DNA of 64,000 nucleotides from Alcaligenaceae bacterium (GCA_013416395.1 JACCEP010000002.1:124001-188000), one strand, 5' to 3'. Counted from the stretch's first letter, positions 26,090-36,454 are shown. Notes: a model not told the origin generated them from the sequence alone. Program-made: numbers and translations.

Positions 26090-26866
26090 ATGGAAGACAG
26101 CGGTTCGCGCCACCTTCGAGTGCTCAGCGTCCTGGAGCAACTGGCCAACACGACCTATCCGCAGACGCTGGCCCAGCTCGCACAGCGCACCGGTTTACCC
26201 AAGACCAGCCTTATGCGCATGCTGCAGGCGCTCGAATCTTCTGCCTACGTAACCCGGATGCCGGGCGACATGGGCTATATGCCTGGCCCCAAGGCAAATC
26301 TGCTCGCCGCGCAAACGTTGCGCACACCACACTTCTTGCGCTCTTGCCGTCATGTGCTGGGCAAGCTCATTACCTTTACGGGTGAGGCCTGTAATCTGAC
26401 CGCCATGGCGGGCGATGCCGTGCAATATCTGGCGCGCGTCGAAAGCCCCGACCTGCAGCGATTGCAATTGCACATGGAGATCGGCGCGCATGTGCCTTTG
26501 CACTGTACGGCGAGCGGAAAGCTGTTTCTTGCCGTCGCGCCTCAGTTGGAGCGACGGCAAATGCTGGATCGCATCGCCTTGCCGGCGCTTACGCCAAAAA
26601 CCATTACCGAGCGGGTGCTTCTGGAGCGAGAACTGTTGCGTCTGCGCGCGTTGGGCATGGGGGTGGACAACGAGGAGTTTGTGCGTGGCATGGTGGCCAT
26701 TGCCGTGCCGGTAATGGATAAGCACGACAATGTGATTGCCGCTGTCGCCTGCCATTCGGCCACCGCGCAGAAATCGCTTCAAGAGCTGTTGGGCTACACA
26801 GAGCCACTGAGGCAGGCCGCGCGCGAGATGGCTGAGGTGTTTTCAGCTCAGCAAGACATGCTTTAG
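26090..26866 (+). CDS. IclR-family transcriptional regulator
   Basis: 258 aa. N-terminal winged helix (TLAQLAQRTGLPKTSLMRML then LESSAYVTR, residues 25-60) followed by the IclR effector domain with LHCTASGKLFLA, GVDNEEFVRGMVAIAVPV, and a C-terminal ...AVACHSATAQKS. IclR proteins control nearby catabolic genes and bind a small organic acid. It is divergent from the GMC gene, its likely target with the MFS gene. The 170 bases after it (26867-27036) hold nothing recognised; an open minus-strand frame there resembles no known family. Confidence 0.93.
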   Translation: MEDSGSRHLRVLSVLEQLANTTYPQTLAQLAQRTGLPKTSLMRMLQALESSAYVTRMPGDMGYMPGPKANLLAAQTLRTPHFLRSCRHVLGKLITFTGEACNLTAMAGDAVQYLARVESPDLQRLQLHMEIGAHVPLHCTASGKLFLAVAPQLERRQMLDRIALPALTPKTITERVLLERELLRLRALGMGVDNEEFVRGMVAIAVPVMDKHDNVIAAVACHSATAQKSLQELLGYTEPLRQAAREMAEVFSAQQDML

Positions 26867-27036
26867 GGCGGCGATGCGTTCACAAGCGCCTGCCTGTCCG
26901 TGACCACCGCAATCAGACCGCTGGGGGTGTTTGTGGGGGGCAGGTGTGCGCGGTAGGCCTTCTTTCAGCCAGATCATTTGGGCACAGGTATTGAGCCCGA
27001 GCCCCAGTTCGGGAATCTCGGGGCGGGTGGTAAACG

Positions 27037-28539
27037 TTATTTTCCTTGGCGTGTGACGTTTTTCAGCCTTATAAGACCGTCCGGGTAGGGGACGAAACCT
27101 TGTACGGTTTTTTGCGCGGCGAATGTCCAGGGTAGGTAGTAGGTGTAAAAAATGGGGTATTTAACCCGCATAAGCTTAAGAAACTCGCTGTACAGTTGTT
27201 TGCGCTTGGCCGTGTCCAGCTCTTGTCTGGCCTCGTTAAGCAAGGTGTCCATGTCTTTGTCGCAGAACTTGCCATCGTTCAGGCTACCCTTGCACGACAC
27301 ATACTGGAATACATTGCCGCTGGGGTCCACGCGGCCCGACCATCCTGCCTGGGCCAGTTGAAAATCACCGCGCGACAGGGCGGATTGAAGCGCAGCAAAC
27401 TCCATGGGCCGCAGGCTGATGTCAAAGCCTGTTTCGCTTGCCATGGCCTGTATCAGTTCGAACATCTGCTGCATGATGGTGTTGTTGCCATAGGATATCT
27501 CCACGCTCACGCGGTCCACGCCTGCTTCGTTGAGTAGCTTGCGTGCCTTTTCAACATCCCGGCCTTTGCGCTCTACGGATTTGTCGTAGGCAAAGCTGGC
27601 TGGCGGGAAGGGTTGGAAGGCAGGCTGATACAGGCCAGTGCCGACGATATCGTTGATGACATCGCGGTCAATGGAAAGATCAAAGGCCTGACGAATGCGC
27701 TCATCTTTGGCAAATGGGTTATTGGCACGCGGGCCATTGGCGAAGTTGACGGAGATGGCCTGGAAGCCAAGGCCAGTAACAGGAATAAACGCGAGCGCCG
27801 GGTCGTTCTTGATGATTTGTGCATCACTTGGGGCGATTCGTTCGGCGATGTCCAGACCGCCTGCGCGCAGGCTGTGCAGGCGCACGGTAGCGTCGGGCAC
27901 GGGTTTGAATAGTACGGTGTCAAAGTGATAGCTGTCGGCATCCCAGTACTCCGGAAATTTCTCCAGGGTAATGTGGTCATTCTGCAACCTGTTCTTGAAT
28001 CGATAAGGGCCGGAACACACTGGGTTTTTGCCAGGATTGTTGTCGAAGCTGGCGGGTGACTGCATCATGCCGGCGCGGTCAGAGAGTTGCGAAAGCAGAG
28101 AGGCGTCGGGTTCGCTCAGGTGCAGTATGACTGTCTTGCTGTCAGGTGCGTCCACACTCACCAGCGTGCTCAGTTCGCTCTTGCGGTTGCTGTCGGGCAA
28201 ATTTTTGGCGCGTTCCAGGTTGGCCTTGACCGACTCAGCGTCTATGGGCGTGCCATCCTGATACACCGCCTTGTCGCGCAGCGTGAACGATAAGGTTTTA
28301 TCGTCTATCCAGGACCAGGCCGTCGCGAGCTGAGGCGCGAAGGACAGGTCGGGCTTTATGTCTACCAATTTGTCGCAGAGTGACGCGAACACAATACGTC
28401 CAACAAAGGTTCGCGCTCGAACGGGATCCAGCTGGTCGGGATCATCCTGCAGGCCTATGCGCAATGTGCCCTGACCAAATGCACTGCCAGAACAAAGCAA
28501 GCCAGCAATCAGCGCCAGTTTGAATGCGTTGCTATACAT
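27037..28539 (-). CDS. Peptide/glutathione-type ABC binding protein, second copy (GsiB-like)
   Basis: Periplasmic receptor of the SBP_bac_5 family, 500 aa, with a signal peptide ending near ...GSAFGQ (about residue 23). Marks: LRIGLQDDPDQLDPVRARTF, then PSDAQIIKNDP, and the C-terminal VQGFVPYPDGLIRLKNV. It is clearly paralogous to the receptor at 32308-33816: both share the IGxQDDPDxLDP start and GFVPYPDGxIRL end. It lies last in the run, 64 bases after the ATPase gene. It could give the same transporter a second ligand range. Confidence 0.9.
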   Translation of the reverse strand: MYSNAFKLALIAGLLCSGSAFGQGTLRIGLQDDPDQLDPVRARTFVGRIVFASLCDKLVDIKPDLSFAPQLATAWSWIDDKTLSFTLRDKAVYQDGTPIDAESVKANLERAKNLPDSNRKSELSTLVSVDAPDSKTVILHLSEPDASLLSQLSDRAGMMQSPASFDNNPGKNPVCSGPYRFKNRLQNDHITLEKFPEYWDADSYHFDTVLFKPVPDATVRLHSLRAGGLDIAERIAPSDAQIIKNDPALAFIPVTGLGFQAISVNFANGPRANNPFAKDERIRQAFDLSIDRDVINDIVGTGLYQPAFQPFPPASFAYDKSVERKGRDVEKARKLLNEAGVDRVSVEISYGNNTIMQQMFELIQAMASETGFDISLRPMEFAALQSALSRGDFQLAQAGWSGRVDPSGNVFQYVSCKGSLNDGKFCDKDMDTLLNEARQELDTAKRKQLYSEFLKLMRVKYPIFYTYYLPWTFAAQKTVQGFVPYPDGLIRLKNVTRQGK

Positions 28540-28603
28540 GAGCGTCCTCCCTTGGTGGATGTGGGTGGTTGTACTCCGTTATGACAGCGTTAACAATAGT
28601 TTC

Positions 28604-30460
28604 TCAGTAAACACCTATGGGGTGTTGCGCCACGAAATGGTCGTCGCTTACCCTTACCAGCGGTTGCACCACAGGCTTGTCATGAATGCTTCTGACGGCA
28701 CTGGGTATTTCATCCACCATGAGCGAGTGGGTGCGATGGCGATAGCTCGGATCGGCAACGGGCACGGCGGCCATAAGGCGTTTTGTATACGGGTGTTGCG
28801 GGTTTTCAAACACGGCGCGGCGCGATCCTATTTCAACCACCTGGCCCAGGTACATGACCACGACACGATGGCTTATGCGTTCTACCACAGCCATGTCATG
28901 GGAAATGAATAGAATCGAGAGCCCGAATTCGCGCTGCAGGTCCAGTAAAAGGTTAACAATCTGCGCCTGTATGGACACATCCAGCGCCGAGACAGACTCG
29001 TCCGCAATCACGATTTGCGGGTTCAGGGCCAGCGCGCGGGCGATGCATACCCGCTGTCGCTGGCCGCCAGAGAATTCATGCGGATAACGGTCGGCCATTT
29101 CGGGGGTAAGCCCGCACTTGTCCATGAGCCAGCGCACGCGCTCCATCGCCTTCTTGCCCTTGGCCACGCCGTGGATGAGCAACGGCTCCATAATGGAATA
29201 ACCCACGGTTACGCGCGGATCAAGCGAGGCGAAGGGGTCTTGAAAAATAAACTGAATATGTTTGCGCAAAGCCTGTTTTTGCCCGCGCGAGAGCAGGCTG
29301 ATGTCCTGGCCACGAAAGCTCACCTTGCCTTCCCGTATGGACTCAAGCTGCGCCAGCGAGCGTCCTGTCGTCGTCTTGCCGCAGCCCGATTCGCCAACGA
29401 TGGCAAGGGTTTCGCCAGGATACAGATCAAAGCTGACCTGTTCCACCGCATGGATCCGGCTACGCACCCGGCCGAACATACCGCTGGCGATGTCAAAGCG
29501 GGTGACGAGGTTCTCGACCTGCAGGACTGGCGCTTCATCGTAGCGCGCGGTGCTGGGAGGGCTGCTGCTGGACGAGGCCTGGGGCTGTTGATCTGCCCCC
29601 ACCAGCTTGAAGGGGGCGGGCTCGTCGGTGTTCTTCATGGACCCCAGTCTGGGCACGGCCGAGAGCAGCGCTCGCGTGTAGAGATGGGTCGGGTTTCTGA
29701 ACAGTGTGTCGCTATCGTTTTCCTCGACCTTGTCGCCCTTGAGCATCACCATGACACGGTCGGCCACTTCGGCGACCACACCCATATCGTGGGTGATGAA
29801 AATTACGCCCATGTCCATGTCCTGCTGCAGCTGGCGTATTAACTGAAGGATCTGGGCCTGTATGGTCACGTCCAGTGCCGTAGTAGGTTCGTCGGCAATC
29901 AATACCTGAGGTTTGCACGATAACGCCATGGCGATCATGATGCGTTGGCGCATGCCGCCCGATAGCTGGTGAGGATAGCGATCCAAAATAGCGCGGGCGT
30001 CTGGAATGCGCACCGTCTCCAGCAGTCGCAAGGTCTCTGCCCTGGCTGCAGCGTGATCGAGGCTTTGGTGCAGCATAAGGGCTTCGGCGATCTGGCTGCC
30101 CGCCGTGAAGCTGGGGTTTAGCGACGTCATGGGCTCCTGAAAGATCATGGCGATGTCGGCGCCGCGTATCTTGCGCATCTCGGGCTCGCTGGCGCGGGCC
30201 AGGTCAATCAGCTTGCCGTTACGTCGGCGCAGAAGCATTTCGCCCTGCGTAATCGTGCCGCCGCCAAACTCCACCAGACGCATGAGTGAAAGAGAGGTGA
30301 CAGATTTTCCAGACCCAGACTCGCCCACGATGGCCAGGGTCTCGCCTTTGCTAACGTGAAAAGACAAATCTTTTACGGCAGCTACAGTGCGTTCTGGCGT
30401 TTTGAAGACGACGTTCAGGTTGGATACCTGGATGACGCGTTGGTCTTGCATGGTTTGCAT
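28604..30460 (-). CDS. gsiA: Fused dipeptide/glutathione ABC ATPase (GsiA-like)
   Basis: Two complete ABC ATPase domains in one 618-aa chain, as in E. coli GsiA. Domain 1: Walker [12 protein letters not shown], signature [15 protein letters not shown], Walker [17 protein letters not shown]. Domain 2: [45 protein letters not shown], then the OppF-type extension. The residue after the Walker B Glu in domain 2 is Ser, not Pro. The ATG at 30460 lies 4 bases after the upstream permease stop; the frame is open to 30505 but would overlap that gene. A Ser/Pro-rich linker near residues 285-300 joins the domains. Confidence 0.9.
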   Translation of the reverse strand: MQTMQDQRVIQVSNLNVVFKTPERTVAAVKDLSFHVSKGETLAIVGESGSGKSVTSLSLMRLVEFGGGTITQGEMLLRRRNGKLIDLARASEPEMRKIRGADIAMIFQEPMTSLNPSFTAGSQIAEALMLHQSLDHAAARAETLRLLETVRIPDARAILDRYPHQLSGGMRQRIMIAMALSCKPQVLIADEPTTALDVTIQAQILQLIRQLQQDMDMGVIFITHDMGVVAEVADRVMVMLKGDKVEENDSDTLFRNPTHLYTRALLSAVPRLGSMKNTDEPAPFKLVGADQQPQASSSSSPPSTARYDEAPVLQVENLVTRFDIASGMFGRVRSRIHAVEQVSFDLYPGETLAIVGESGCGKTTTGRSLAQLESIREGKVSFRGQDISLLSRGQKQALRKHIQFIFQDPFASLDPRVTVGYSIMEPLLIHGVAKGKKAMERVRWLMDKCGLTPEMADRYPHEFSGGQRQRVCIARALALNPQIVIADESVSALDVSIQAQIVNLLLDLQREFGLSILFISHDMAVVERISHRVVVMYLGQVVEIGSRRAVFENPQHPYTKRLMAAVPVADPSYRHRTHSLMVDEIPSAVRSIHDKPVVQPLVRVSDDHFVAQHPIGVY

Positions 30461-30464
30461 ACGA

Positions 30465-31343
30465 TCAATCGTCCTGTCGCGGGTCCAGCGCATCGCGCAG
30501 GCCATCGCCTAGCAAGTTAAAGCCGAACACGGCGAGAAAGATTGCTGTTCCCGGAAATATCGACATCCAGGGGGCCTGTGTCATAAAGTTTTTGGCGGTG
30601 TTCAGCATAGAGCCCCAGGACGGATTGGGCGGCTGCAGCCCCAGCCCCAGAAAAGAGAGGCTGGCTTCGGCAATGATGGCGCTGGCAATCATGATGGTGG
30701 CTTGTACGATTAACGCGGGCATAACATTGGGCAAGATGTGCCGAACAATAATGCGCGTGTTCGAGGCGCCTAGTGACCGCGTGCTCTGCACATAGTCTTC
30801 GTTCTTGATCGATAGCACCTGACCACGCGCCAAACGTATAAACAGCGGTGCGGCCGAGATACCAATGGCAATCATGGCGTTGGTCAGGCTGGGCCCTAAA
30901 AACGCAGCCAGTGCGATGGCCAGGATCAAGAAAGGAATAGACAGCAAGGCTTCAGTCAGTCGCGAAATACAACCGTCGATCAGCCCGCCAAAATAGCCGG
31001 CCAGCAGCCCTAGTGGAACACCCACGGCCAGAGCAATCAGCACAGAACACATGCCAGCCAGCAGTGAGGCACGAGCCCCATAAAGCAGGCGCGAGAAAAT
31101 GTCGCGGCCAAGCTCGTCAGTACCCAGCCAGTGCATGGCCGAGGGTGCCTTGCGCACAGCCGTGAAGCTGACCTGCGCCGGGTCAAAGCTGGACAGCAAG
31201 GGTGCGAACACGGCAACCAGCATGATGAACAGCACAATGGCTGCACCCAGCATGGCTGAACGGTTGCGCTTGAATTTGCTCCAGGAGCGGTTGCGTCGAC
31301 GTCCAGTCAATGCCGGCGCGCCTTGTATGGCTTGCGAGCTCAT
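30465..31343 (-). CDS. gsiD: Dipeptide/glutathione ABC permease (GsiD/DppC-like)
   Basis: Inner-membrane subunit, 292 aa. The cytoplasmic N-terminus is basic ([17 protein letters not shown]), followed by the oligopeptide-permease C-type domain: [23 protein letters not shown] loop [20 protein letters not shown], and [19 protein letters not shown]. It overlaps the DppB-like gene by 4 bases. Confidence 0.9.
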   Translation of the reverse strand: MSSQAIQGAPALTGRRRNRSWSKFKRNRSAMLGAAIVLFIMLVAVFAPLLSSFDPAQVSFTAVRKAPSAMHWLGTDELGRDIFSRLLYGARASLLAGMCSVLIALAVGVPLGLLAGYFGGLIDGCISRLTEALLSIPFLILAIALAAFLGPSLTNAMIAIGISAAPLFIRLARGQVLSIKNEDYVQSTRSLGASNTRIIVRHILPNVMPALIVQATIMIASAIIAEASLSFLGLGLQPPNPSWGSMLNTAKNFMTQAPWMSIFPGTAIFLAVFGFNLLGDGLRDALDPRQDD

Positions 31344-32284
31344 GCGTACCTCAGCCTGGGGTTAACAAGTGTGTAGAGCACATCGGCAACCAGTGTGAGC
31401 ACGATAAAACCTACGGCAATGCACAGCACCACGCCCTGTACGACCGCATAATCGCGGTTGAACACCGCGTCGACCAGCAGTTTGCCAAAGCCAGGGATGC
31501 CGAAAATCTGTTCTGTGAGGACGGCGCCGGCCAATAGCTCGCCAAACAATATGGTAACCAGCGTGACAATGGGCATAAGCGCATTGCGCAAGGCATGCCG
31601 CAACACGACGGTACGCTCAGATGCACCCTTGGCCCGCGCCGTGCGCACGTAGTCGGCCCTAAGGGCCTCCAGCATGGCGGAGCGAGTGTGACGCATCAGG
31701 TAGGCGCTAATGGCTGTGGCCAGCACAATGGCAGGCATTAGCATGGTTTTGAGCGAAAGCCAGGCATCAGTGCTCAGCGGCACATAACCAGACGCCGGCA
31801 GCCATCGCAACCACACTGAGATGATCATGATCATGACGATGCCTAGCCAGAAGTTGGGGATAGACATGCCAGACAGGGCAAAAAGATTGGCGGCAAACTC
31901 TGTTTTTGTACCCTTGCGGACCGCCGCGATAATGCCCAACGGGATGCCGATAAGAATGGCAAAAAACATGGCCATTACCGACAGTTGTAGTGTGACCGGG
32001 AGTTTGTCGGCAATGAGTTTGGTTACCGGAATATCCGTTCGCAGCGATATTCCAAGATTGCCCTGAACGACCTCTTTGACCCAGGCAAAATACTGCTGAG
32101 GCAGCGGGTCGTTAAGCCGGTATTTTTCGCGAAGAAAGTCGAGCACGGCGGGGTCGCGCTCTTCTCCGGCCATGGCAAGCACCGGATCTCCAGGTAATAT
32201 TTTTTGCAGCCCGAATATGATGAGCGATACAAGTATCAGGGTTGGTATCGCAACAATAATGCGGCGCAAAATAAGCTTGAACAT
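31340..32284 (-). CDS. gsiC: Dipeptide/glutathione ABC permease (GsiC/DppB-like)
   Basis: Inner-membrane subunit, 314 aa, partner of the GsiD-like permease. Marks: RIIVAIPTLILVSLIIF N-terminal segment, LPGDPVLAMAGE, EAA loop DYVRTARAKGASERTVVLRH, and EQIFGIPGFGKLLVDAVFNR. It lies 23 bases after the GsiB-like receptor gene. Confidence 0.9.
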   Translation of the reverse strand: MFKLILRRIIVAIPTLILVSLIIFGLQKILPGDPVLAMAGEERDPAVLDFLREKYRLNDPLPQQYFAWVKEVVQGNLGISLRTDIPVTKLIADKLPVTLQLSVMAMFFAILIGIPLGIIAAVRKGTKTEFAANLFALSGMSIPNFWLGIVMIMIISVWLRWLPASGYVPLSTDAWLSLKTMLMPAIVLATAISAYLMRHTRSAMLEALRADYVRTARAKGASERTVVLRHALRNALMPIVTLVTILFGELLAGAVLTEQIFGIPGFGKLLVDAVFNRDYAVVQGVVLCIAVGFIVLTLVADVLYTLVNPRLRYA

Positions 32285-32307
32285 GCAGAGATCCGGCTAT
32301 GGGGCGA

Positions 32308-33816
32308 TTAATTGAACGACACGCCTCGCAGGCGGATCATGCCGTCGGGGTAGGGCACGAACCCTTTAACCTTGCTGCTGGTAACGAATGGCCAGGGCTG
32401 GTAATAAAGATACATGCTGGGCAGCTCGTCTTGCAGTATGGTCTGCGCCTCATCATAGACCGCTTTGCGTTTGGTCTGGTCTGAAATAGTGCGAGCCTTG
32501 TTCAGCAGTTCATCGACCTTGGGGTTGCAATACTTGCCATCGTTCAGCGTGCCTTTGCAGGTAACAAACGAGTAGATATTGCCGTCAGGGTCAACACGGC
32601 CCGACCATCCGCGCATATCGAACTGAAACTTACCCTGAGCCGACTCGGACAGCATGGCGGCGTATTCAGTGGGGCGCAGGCTAACCTGGAAACCTGCCTG
32701 GCCGGCCATGGCCTGGATCATCTGCGCGGCGGACGATTCTATGGTGTTGTTGGCGAAGGTCAGCTCGACCTTGGCGTTTTCTTGGCCGGCTTCTTTGAGC
32801 AAAGCCTTGGCTTTGGCGATGTCAGACTTTTTAGGCGGAAACTTGTCGCTGTGATAAGGGCTGGCGGGCGGGAAGGGCTGTTGCGCCGGTGGGAAGATGC
32901 CGCCGCCGATAACCTCGCTGATGGCGTCGCGGTCTATGGTTAGCTGGAACGCCTGGCGTACACGTTTGTCGCTCAATGGGTTGGTCTTGGCACGCTCACC
33001 ATTGTTGGTGTTAAACATCAGCTGGCGAAAGCCCAGGCCTGCCACAGACTGAAAGTTCAGGGTTTTGTCCTGCTTGACGTCAGCCACGTCGGTGGGGTTC
33101 AGGCGTTCGAGGATGTCGATGCCGTCAGAGCGCAGGTTAGAAAGACGCACGGTTGAGTCAGGAATAAACATGTAAACAACTTGCTTAAAGGCAAACTTGT
33201 CTGCATCGTAGTAGTTGTCGAATTTTTCCAGAACAATGCGGTCGTTCTGTACGCGTTCGACAAATTTGTATGGGCCCGAGCAAACAGGATTGCGCCCTAT
33301 GCTGGTTCCACTGTCTGCGTCTGCAAAAGTTTTGGCTGACAGCATCATGCCCGCGCGGTCAGATAACTGGGCGAGCAGGGGCGCATCGGGCTGTGCCACG
33401 GTAATCACAAGTGTTGTGGCGTCGGGCGCGTCTACCTGCGTGACCGAGGTCAGTTCACTTTTGCGCTGGCTGTCGGGTAGTGTTTTGGCCCGATCCAGGT
33501 TGGCCTTGGCCGCCTGCGCATCAAATTTGCTGCCGTCATGAAAAACGACGTCGTCACGCAGCTTTAGCGTGAGCTTGGTGTCATCGTCGTTCCAGGACCA
33601 GGATTTTGCCAGGGCTGGCACAAAGTTGAGCTTGGCATCGGTGTCGACCAGCTTGTCGCATAACGATGTGAACACAATGCGTGCCGCGTAGGTACGCGAT
33701 CTGTGTGGATCCAGGGTGTCAGGATCATCCTGCATGCCGATACGAAGCACTTGGGCATGGCTGAGCGCCGCAGCGCCCAGCATAATGCCGCCAAGCAGTA
33801 AAGTTGTTGGTTTCAT
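32308..33816 (-). CDS. gsiB: Peptide/glutathione-type ABC binding protein, first copy (GsiB-like)
   Basis: SBP_bac_5 receptor, 502 aa, with a signal peptide cleaved near ...AAALSHA (residue 21). LRIGMQDDPDTLDPHRSRTY at the mature start and VKGFVPYPDGMIRLRGV at the end; NPVCSGPYKFVERVQNDRIV is typical of the family. It lies 26 bases after the ggt stop and directly before the permease genes, so it is the operon's primary receptor. The Gsi label follows from operon design (fused ATPase, gamma-glutamyl hydrolase neighbour); dipeptide or nickel-type ligands are not excluded. Confidence 0.88.
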   Translation of the reverse strand: MKPTTLLLGGIMLGAAALSHAQVLRIGMQDDPDTLDPHRSRTYAARIVFTSLCDKLVDTDAKLNFVPALAKSWSWNDDDTKLTLKLRDDVVFHDGSKFDAQAAKANLDRAKTLPDSQRKSELTSVTQVDAPDATTLVITVAQPDAPLLAQLSDRAGMMLSAKTFADADSGTSIGRNPVCSGPYKFVERVQNDRIVLEKFDNYYDADKFAFKQVVYMFIPDSTVRLSNLRSDGIDILERLNPTDVADVKQDKTLNFQSVAGLGFRQLMFNTNNGERAKTNPLSDKRVRQAFQLTIDRDAISEVIGGGIFPPAQQPFPPASPYHSDKFPPKKSDIAKAKALLKEAGQENAKVELTFANNTIESSAAQMIQAMAGQAGFQVSLRPTEYAAMLSESAQGKFQFDMRGWSGRVDPDGNIYSFVTCKGTLNDGKYCNPKVDELLNKARTISDQTKRKAVYDEAQTILQDELPSMYLYYQPWPFVTSSKVKGFVPYPDGMIRLRGVSFN

Positions 33817-33842
33817 TGGTTTGTCCCCTCTTTATTATGTAA

Positions 33843-35471
33843 TTAAAAGCCGACGGCTTGACCGTCCCGGCGGCCATCGCTTGCAGCAACGTAACCGGCG
33901 TCCGGGTCGCTGGCCGAAAGGCGCCAGACAAACTGGCCGGCGCCAAAATCCATGTAAGGATCGTCTACAGAATGGAACTTATGGCCCAGGGCGTGCAGGC
34001 CGTCCACGACATCGCGTGTCATGGTGGTTTCGATGTCGAGCGTAAAGTCGCGGTTTACTTTCCAGCGGGGAGCGCAACACGCCGCCTGGGGTTGCTGGTC
34101 GTAGTCGATCATGCGCACGAGGGTTTGCATATGCCCCTGCGGCTGCATGTCGCCGCCCATTACGCCAAAGCCCATGACCGGCTGGCCGTCTTTGCTGAGA
34201 AAACCCGGAATAATCGTATGGAAGGGGCGCTTTCCGCCTTCGACCACATTTGGCGATGCCGGGTCCATGGAAAAGCCCACGCCGCGGTTTTGCATGCTGA
34301 TGCCAGTGCCCGGAACGACCACGCCAGAACCAAAACCCATGTAGTTTGACTGGATGAAAGAAATCATCATGCCGCTTTCATCCGCCGCCGAGAGATAAAT
34401 GGTACCGCCGGCGGGCGGGCGGCCGGCCGCATGGAAGCCGGCCTTGTCCAGCCTGATGAGTTTGGCGCGGCTGTCCAGGTAATTGTCGTCCAGCATTTGC
34501 TCGGGCTTTAACGTCATGCTGCGCGAATCCGAAACATAACGGTACAGGTCTGCAAAAGCCAGCTTCATGGCTTCGATCTGGATGTGCTGTGACTGGATCG
34601 ACCCCATTGGATAATTGCGCAGGTCAAAACGCTCGGCGATGCCGAGCGCAACCAGTGCAGCAATGCCCTGGCCATTGGGAGGAATCTGATTCACGGTATA
34701 GCCATGATAGTCCTTGGAGATCAGGTCGACCCATTCTGGCTGGTAGTTGCGCAAATCATCCATGGTAAGTGCACCGCCACCTTCGCGGCTGAACGCAACC
34801 ATTTTTTCGGCCAGATCGCCTTCGTACATGTCACGGCCACGCGTTTGCGCGATGCGCTTGAGTGTATCGACGACATCGGGAAAGCGGAAGTTTTCGCCGA
34901 TGTGGGGTGCACGCCCTTCGGGCATGAAGGCTTGGGCAAAGCCGGGCTGATCCTTGAGCTCTTCAGCGGCCTTGGCCCATTTGCCCGCCACAACGGGGGG
35001 GACGATGAAGCCGCGTTGTGCAATTTCGATGGCGGGCTCGAACAAGACGTCAAAAGGCAGTTTGCCAAAGCGCTCGTGCAGCGCTGCCCAGCCCGAAACG
35101 ACACCGGGCACGGTGACGGTATCCCAGCCACGCAGGGGGCGCTGGGCCAGCCCGTCGGCACCTACCCCGTATTTGCGTTTGAAATACTCCACATTCCAGG
35201 CGGCTGGTGCGCAGCCCGAGGCGTTCAGGCCGTGCAGCTTCTGCCCGTCCCACAAAATGGCGAAACAGTCGCCGCCGATGCCGCAGGATACCGGCTCGAC
35301 CAGCGTAATGGTGGCGGCAGCAGCGATTGCAGCGTCAATGGCGTTGCCGCCCTTGAGCATCATGCGCAGCCCAGCCTGGGCTGCCAGCGGATGGGATGTT
35401 GCTACAACGTTGCGCGCAAAAACCGGTGTGCGTACGGAGGGGTAGGGGTTGGCCCAGTTGAAGTTTTTCAT
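33843..35471 (-). CDS. ggt: Gamma-glutamyltransferase / glutathione hydrolase family protein
   Basis: N-terminal-nucleophile hydrolase that cleaves gamma-glutamyl bonds, for example in glutathione; such precursors self-process into large and small subunits. Marks: ATSHPLAAQAGLRMMLKGGN, GIGGDCFAILWDG, and the cleavage/nucleophile region PPAGGTIYLSAADESG, where Thr near residue 355 is the likely nucleophile. GMGGDMQPQGH-type text is present as GVMGGDMQPQGHMQTLVRM. The start is uncertain: ATGs at 35513, 35498, 35486 and 35471 are in frame, none with a clear ribosome site; 35471 (MKNFNWANPYPS) fits relatives best. No secretion signal is visible, so it may act in the cytoplasm after uptake by the adjoining importer. 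Confidence 0.88.
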   Translation of the reverse strand: MKNFNWANPYPSVRTPVFARNVVATSHPLAAQAGLRMMLKGGNAIDAAIAAAATITLVEPVSCGIGGDCFAILWDGQKLHGLNASGCAPAAWNVEYFKRKYGVGADGLAQRPLRGWDTVTVPGVVSGWAALHERFGKLPFDVLFEPAIEIAQRGFIVPPVVAGKWAKAAEELKDQPGFAQAFMPEGRAPHIGENFRFPDVVDTLKRIAQTRGRDMYEGDLAEKMVAFSREGGGALTMDDLRNYQPEWVDLISKDYHGYTVNQIPPNGQGIAALVALGIAERFDLRNYPMGSIQSQHIQIEAMKLAFADLYRYVSDSRSMTLKPEQMLDDNYLDSRAKLIRLDKAGFHAAGRPPAGGTIYLSAADESGMMISFIQSNYMGFGSGVVVPGTGISMQNRGVGFSMDPASPNVVEGGKRPFHTIIPGFLSKDGQPVMGFGVMGGDMQPQGHMQTLVRMIDYDQQPQAACCAPRWKVNRDFTLDIETTMTRDVVDGLHALGHKFHSVDDPYMDFGAGQFVWRLSASDPDAGYVAASDGRRDGQAVGF

Positions 35472-35530
35472 GTCGTATGCCTGCATTTCGGGAGCCATAT
35501 ACGCTACTATCAATTACTGATTACATCAAT

Positions 35531-35547
35531 TTGAATTAATATTTCAA
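35531..35547. promoter_or_regulatory. LysR-type operator in the ggt-lysR gap
   Basis: TTGAA-N7-TTCAA (35531-35547) in an AT-rich 92-base divergent gap is an inverted repeat of LysR-box size (T-N11-A core). TGATT (35518-35522) and AATCA (35546-35550) flank it symmetrically. It is a plausible site for the adjoining LysR protein. Confidence 0.45.
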
Positions 35548-35563
35548 TCAACAAGTTTTTCTT

Positions 35564-36454
35564 ATGAGTAGCCTTCGCTTCATGCGCACCTTTGTCGCCG
35601 TCGCGCGGCTGGGCTCATTTTCCGAAGCGGCAGACCACGTCGGGTTGTCGCAGGCTGCGGTGAGCCTGCAGATGCGGGCGCTGGAGCAAGAGTTCGATCG
35701 CGAGCTCTTCGATCGTTGCGGGCGCCTTGCCCTGCTTAATACTGCCGGGCAAGAGCTGCTACCCGAGATAAAAAAGCTGCTCGACATGTACGATCACATC
35801 AGACGGCCCAGCCAACCCGACGGGCAGTTTCATGGGCAGTTGACCATAGGTGCCATTGTGTCCTGCATGAGCATTCTGGCCAGAATCGTTTCTCAACTGA
35901 AAACCGAACATCCGGGGCTGGGAATACGCCTGGTGGCAGGTAAATCGAGCGAGTTGGCCCAGAAGCTGGAACATGGTGATGTCGATGCTGCGTTTGTGGT
36001 CAGCATGGGCAAGCGCCCGGCCAGCGTGCGTTGGTCTTTGTTGCAGCGTGAACCGTTGCGACTCATCGTGGGGCCATCCGTCAAAGGCGATGATCCCCGG
36101 CAAATACTGGCCAGCTATCCGTTTCTGCGCTTTGACCGCACGCAGCACACGGGGCGCCAGATCGACAGGGTGCTGCAAAAACTTGGCGTGACGCCTGACG
36201 ACTTTCTGGAGCTTAATGCCATTGAACAGATTCTCGGCCTGGTCAAGGATGGGGTCGGCGTTACCGTGCTTCCGTTGTTACATACCATGGCGTGGGGTAC
36301 GCGGGGCGACCTGCGTACGTTGACGCTGCCCGACAAGCTCGGCTTGCTTACCCGTGATGTCGGGCTGATTGAGCCTCGCGACAGCCGACAGCAAAAAATT
36401 ACGCGCGCAATACTGGAACGCTACAAGCATCTGCTGGCGTCGGCGTTTTTATAG
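35564..36454 (+). CDS. LysR-family transcriptional regulator
   Basis: 296 aa. N-terminal winged helix: LRFMRTFVAVARLGSFSEAA followed by LSQAAVSLQMRALEQEFDRE and LFDR, residues 4-60; then the LysR substrate-binding domain. It is transcribed divergently from ggt and so probably controls the ggt-gsi operon, perhaps sensing a thiol, cysteine or glutamyl compound. The inducer cannot be read from sequence. Confidence 0.93.
   Translation: MSSLRFMRTFVAVARLGSFSEAADHVGLSQAAVSLQMRALEQEFDRELFDRCGRLALLNTAGQELLPEIKKLLDMYDHIRRPSQPDGQFHGQLTIGAIVSCMSILARIVSQLKTEHPGLGIRLVAGKSSELAQKLEHGDVDAAFVVSMGKRPASVRWSLLQREPLRLIVGPSVKGDDPRQILASYPFLRFDRTQHTGRQIDRVLQKLGVTPDDFLELNAIEQILGLVKDGVGVTVLPLLHTMAWGTRGDLRTLTLPDKLGLLTRDVGLIEPRDSRQQKITRAILERYKHLLASAFL

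Noticed and set aside
26867-27036. Possible coding remnant on the minus strand after iclR
   Set aside because: An open frame is present but resembles no family and has no start signal; too weak to annotate.
29015-29842. 275-aa open frame on the plus strand
   Set aside because: It lies wholly inside the fused GsiA-like ATPase gene on the other strand; codon pattern and length follow from that gene, with no family motif.
34704-35534. 276-aa plus-strand frame
   Set aside because: Antisense to the gamma-glutamyltransferase gene; no ribosome site or domain seen.
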